A stretch of DNA of 6,857 nt from CAYJAD01 sp964369995 (GTDB lineage Bacteria; Desulfobacterota; Desulfovibrionia; Desulfovibrionales; Desulfovibrionaceae), in contig CAYJHH010000141.1 of assembly GCA_964369995.1 (NCBI GenBank), positions 1-6,857 on the forward strand, read 5' to 3'. The first letter of the stretch is position 1. Each line of letters opens with the position of its first letter. A program made the position numbers and the translations under genes. This document shows positions 5,891-6,857 of this stretch, in pieces. The notes under the pieces are model-generated. The model had not been told where the DNA came from. It made no database searches and saw only the letters and a list, made by a program, of their open reading frames with translations.

Positions 5891-6580
5891 TTAAATGTCT
5901 GCGCTTTGTCCTGGTTGCAAGTTTATACAAGTGCAATTGGGAGCATGGCGAGAAAGTTCTTTTTCAAATTGCTTGGCATCGCCGGCAATGGCAGGAAAAG
6001 TTCCATAATGCATGGGGATAACTTTTGGTGTATCTAAGAGCGAACAGGCGCGCGCGGCCTGACGTGCGTCCATGGTAAAAACGCCGCCAATGGGTAATAA
6101 GGCTATGTTCATGGGGTATAATCGTGCCCATAATTCCATATCACCAAAAAGGCCTGTGTCTCCGGCATGGTAAATAATTTTTCCGCTAGGCATGCGCACG
6201 ATAAAACCTGCGGGTAGCCCTGTGCCGGAGGTGTGTAAAGCCGGAATCATGGTTACCGCACAGCCCTTATGCTCCACCGTGCCGCCAAAATTAAAACCTA
6301 TGCCATTAAGCACTTGATCTTGAGGTATGCCTTCTTCCATAAGACGAAAAGCCGTTTCCACCACGGTGCCAAGCATGGCTTTATGCGCCTTGCAAATTTC
6401 TACAGCTTGGCCCACATGGTCGGCATGGTCATGGGTGACCAGCACCACATCAATGGGAGGCAAATCCGCTGAGGCTATGCTGGCTGTGGGACAGCCATCT
6501 AAAAAAGGGTCTATAAGTATACGAAGATTATCTTCTTCAAGCATAAAAGCAGAATGTCCAAGCCAAGTGATTTTTGTCAT
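5891..6580 (-). CDS. UPF0173-family metal-dependent hydrolase (metallo-beta-lactamase fold)
   Basis: A 229-aa cytoplasmic hydrolase of the metallo-beta-lactamase superfamily, in the UPF0173 group related to UlaG-like enzymes. The metal site is complete: THDHADHVG gives His50, His52, Asp54 and His55, with His116 in ALHTSGTG, Asp141 in YHAGDTGLFGD and His191 in PMHYGTFP. The N-terminal WLGHSAF and ILIDPFL signatures are typical of this group. Length matches the family (about 225-230 aa), so it is intact. AAAGGAG lies 5 bases before the ATG at 6580. A weak minus-strand promoter candidate is TTTACT (6643-6648), 15 bases, TATCTA (6622-6627). The gene stands alone, between a convergent terminator and a divergent tRNA. 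The physiological substrate of the family is not established. Confidence 0.94.
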   Translation of the reverse strand: MTKITWLGHSAFMLEEDNLRILIDPFLDGCPTASIASADLPPIDVVLVTHDHADHVGQAVEICKAHKAMLGTVVETAFRLMEEGIPQDQVLNGIGFNFGGTVEHKGCAVTMIPALHTSGTGLPAGFIVRMPSGKIIYHAGDTGLFGDMELWARLYPMNIALLPIGGVFTMDARQAARACSLLDTPKVIPMHYGTFPAIAGDAKQFEKELSRHAPNCTCINLQPGQSADI

Positions 6581-6730
6581 GCGAGCTCCTTTTGTTGATG
6601 AGGATAAAAAAGTAGTGTTTGTAGATATTGCAATTTTGCGTCAGTAAAAACTTGGTTTACGTTTAGCAGTAAAAGGCATTTTTCCTTGTATCATATGCGG
6701 ACGCATGGTCATTATATAAGCACTGTTTTC

Positions 6731-6757
6731 TTGACAGCAAGAGGTTGACAGTATAGG
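6731..6757 (+). promoter_or_regulatory. Promoter of tRNA-Arg
   Basis: A perfect TTGACA (6731-6736) is followed after 15 bases by TATAGG (6752-6757), and the tRNA begins 16 bases downstream. A second TTGACA at 6745-6750 lies in the spacer, too close to TATAGG to act with it. The same TTGACA-N15-TATA layout precedes both tRNA-Val genes. Confidence 0.6.
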
Positions 6758-6769
6758 AATTGTAAAGTT

Positions 6770-6850
<81 letters not shown>

Positions 6851-6857
6851 TTACTTT

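Noticed and set aside
6327..6647. 106-codon plus-strand ORF antisense to the UPF0173 gene
   Set aside because: It is the complement of a gene with full metal-binding motifs, and its Ser-rich translation has no family resemblance.

Overview
The window looks like ordinary chromosomal housekeeping sequence from a Gram-negative bacterium of moderate GC content (mid-40s percent by eye). The Gram-negative call rests on a Sec-exported protein, a single-pass inner-membrane protein with a Pro/Ala/Ser-rich linker, and a CstA-family permease. Protein style, a short (477 aa) CstA, and a small acidic protein that reminds me of a family I know from Desulfovibrio suggest the Desulfovibrionaceae or a near relative. 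That placement is inference from memory and is not proven by the sequence.

Layout, left to right. (1) 1-295: two tandem tRNA-Val(TAC) genes on the minus strand, the first cut by the window edge. Each has its own promoter-like element, and an intrinsic-terminator-like hairpin lies between them. (2) 374-3382: a minus-strand run of three genes, transcribed in the order membrane-anchored protein of unknown function (2087-3382), exported ~23 kDa protein (1308-1946), fumarylacetoacetate hydrolase (FAH)-family enzyme (374-1270). (3) 3383-3771: a 389-base divergent intergenic region with A/T tracts and a 9-bp inverted repeat whose arms recur in the promoter of the first tRNA-Val. (4) 3772-5258: a CstA-family transporter on the plus strand with a clear intrinsic terminator. 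(5) 5344-5735: a small acidic protein with its own promoter, overlapped by a near-perfect 23-bp palindrome that looks like an operator. (6) 5837-5870: a perfect 14-bp hairpin between convergent genes. (7) 5891-6580: a UPF0173-type metallo-beta-lactamase-fold hydrolase on the minus strand. (8) 6731-6850: tRNA-Arg(CCG) with its promoter on the plus strand.

The genes do not form one obvious pathway. CstA-family permeases take up pyruvate or peptides, and FAH-family enzymes act on acylpyruvates or oxaloacetate-like 2-oxoacids, so a loose link through 2-oxoacid metabolism is possible, but nothing in the sequence ties them together. I see no insertion sequence, phage gene, CRISPR array, toxin-antitoxin pair or defence system. 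The least explained items are the 431-aa anchored protein with its exported neighbour, the operator-like palindrome before the small acidic protein, and the inverted-repeat arms shared by a tRNA promoter and the cstA upstream region.
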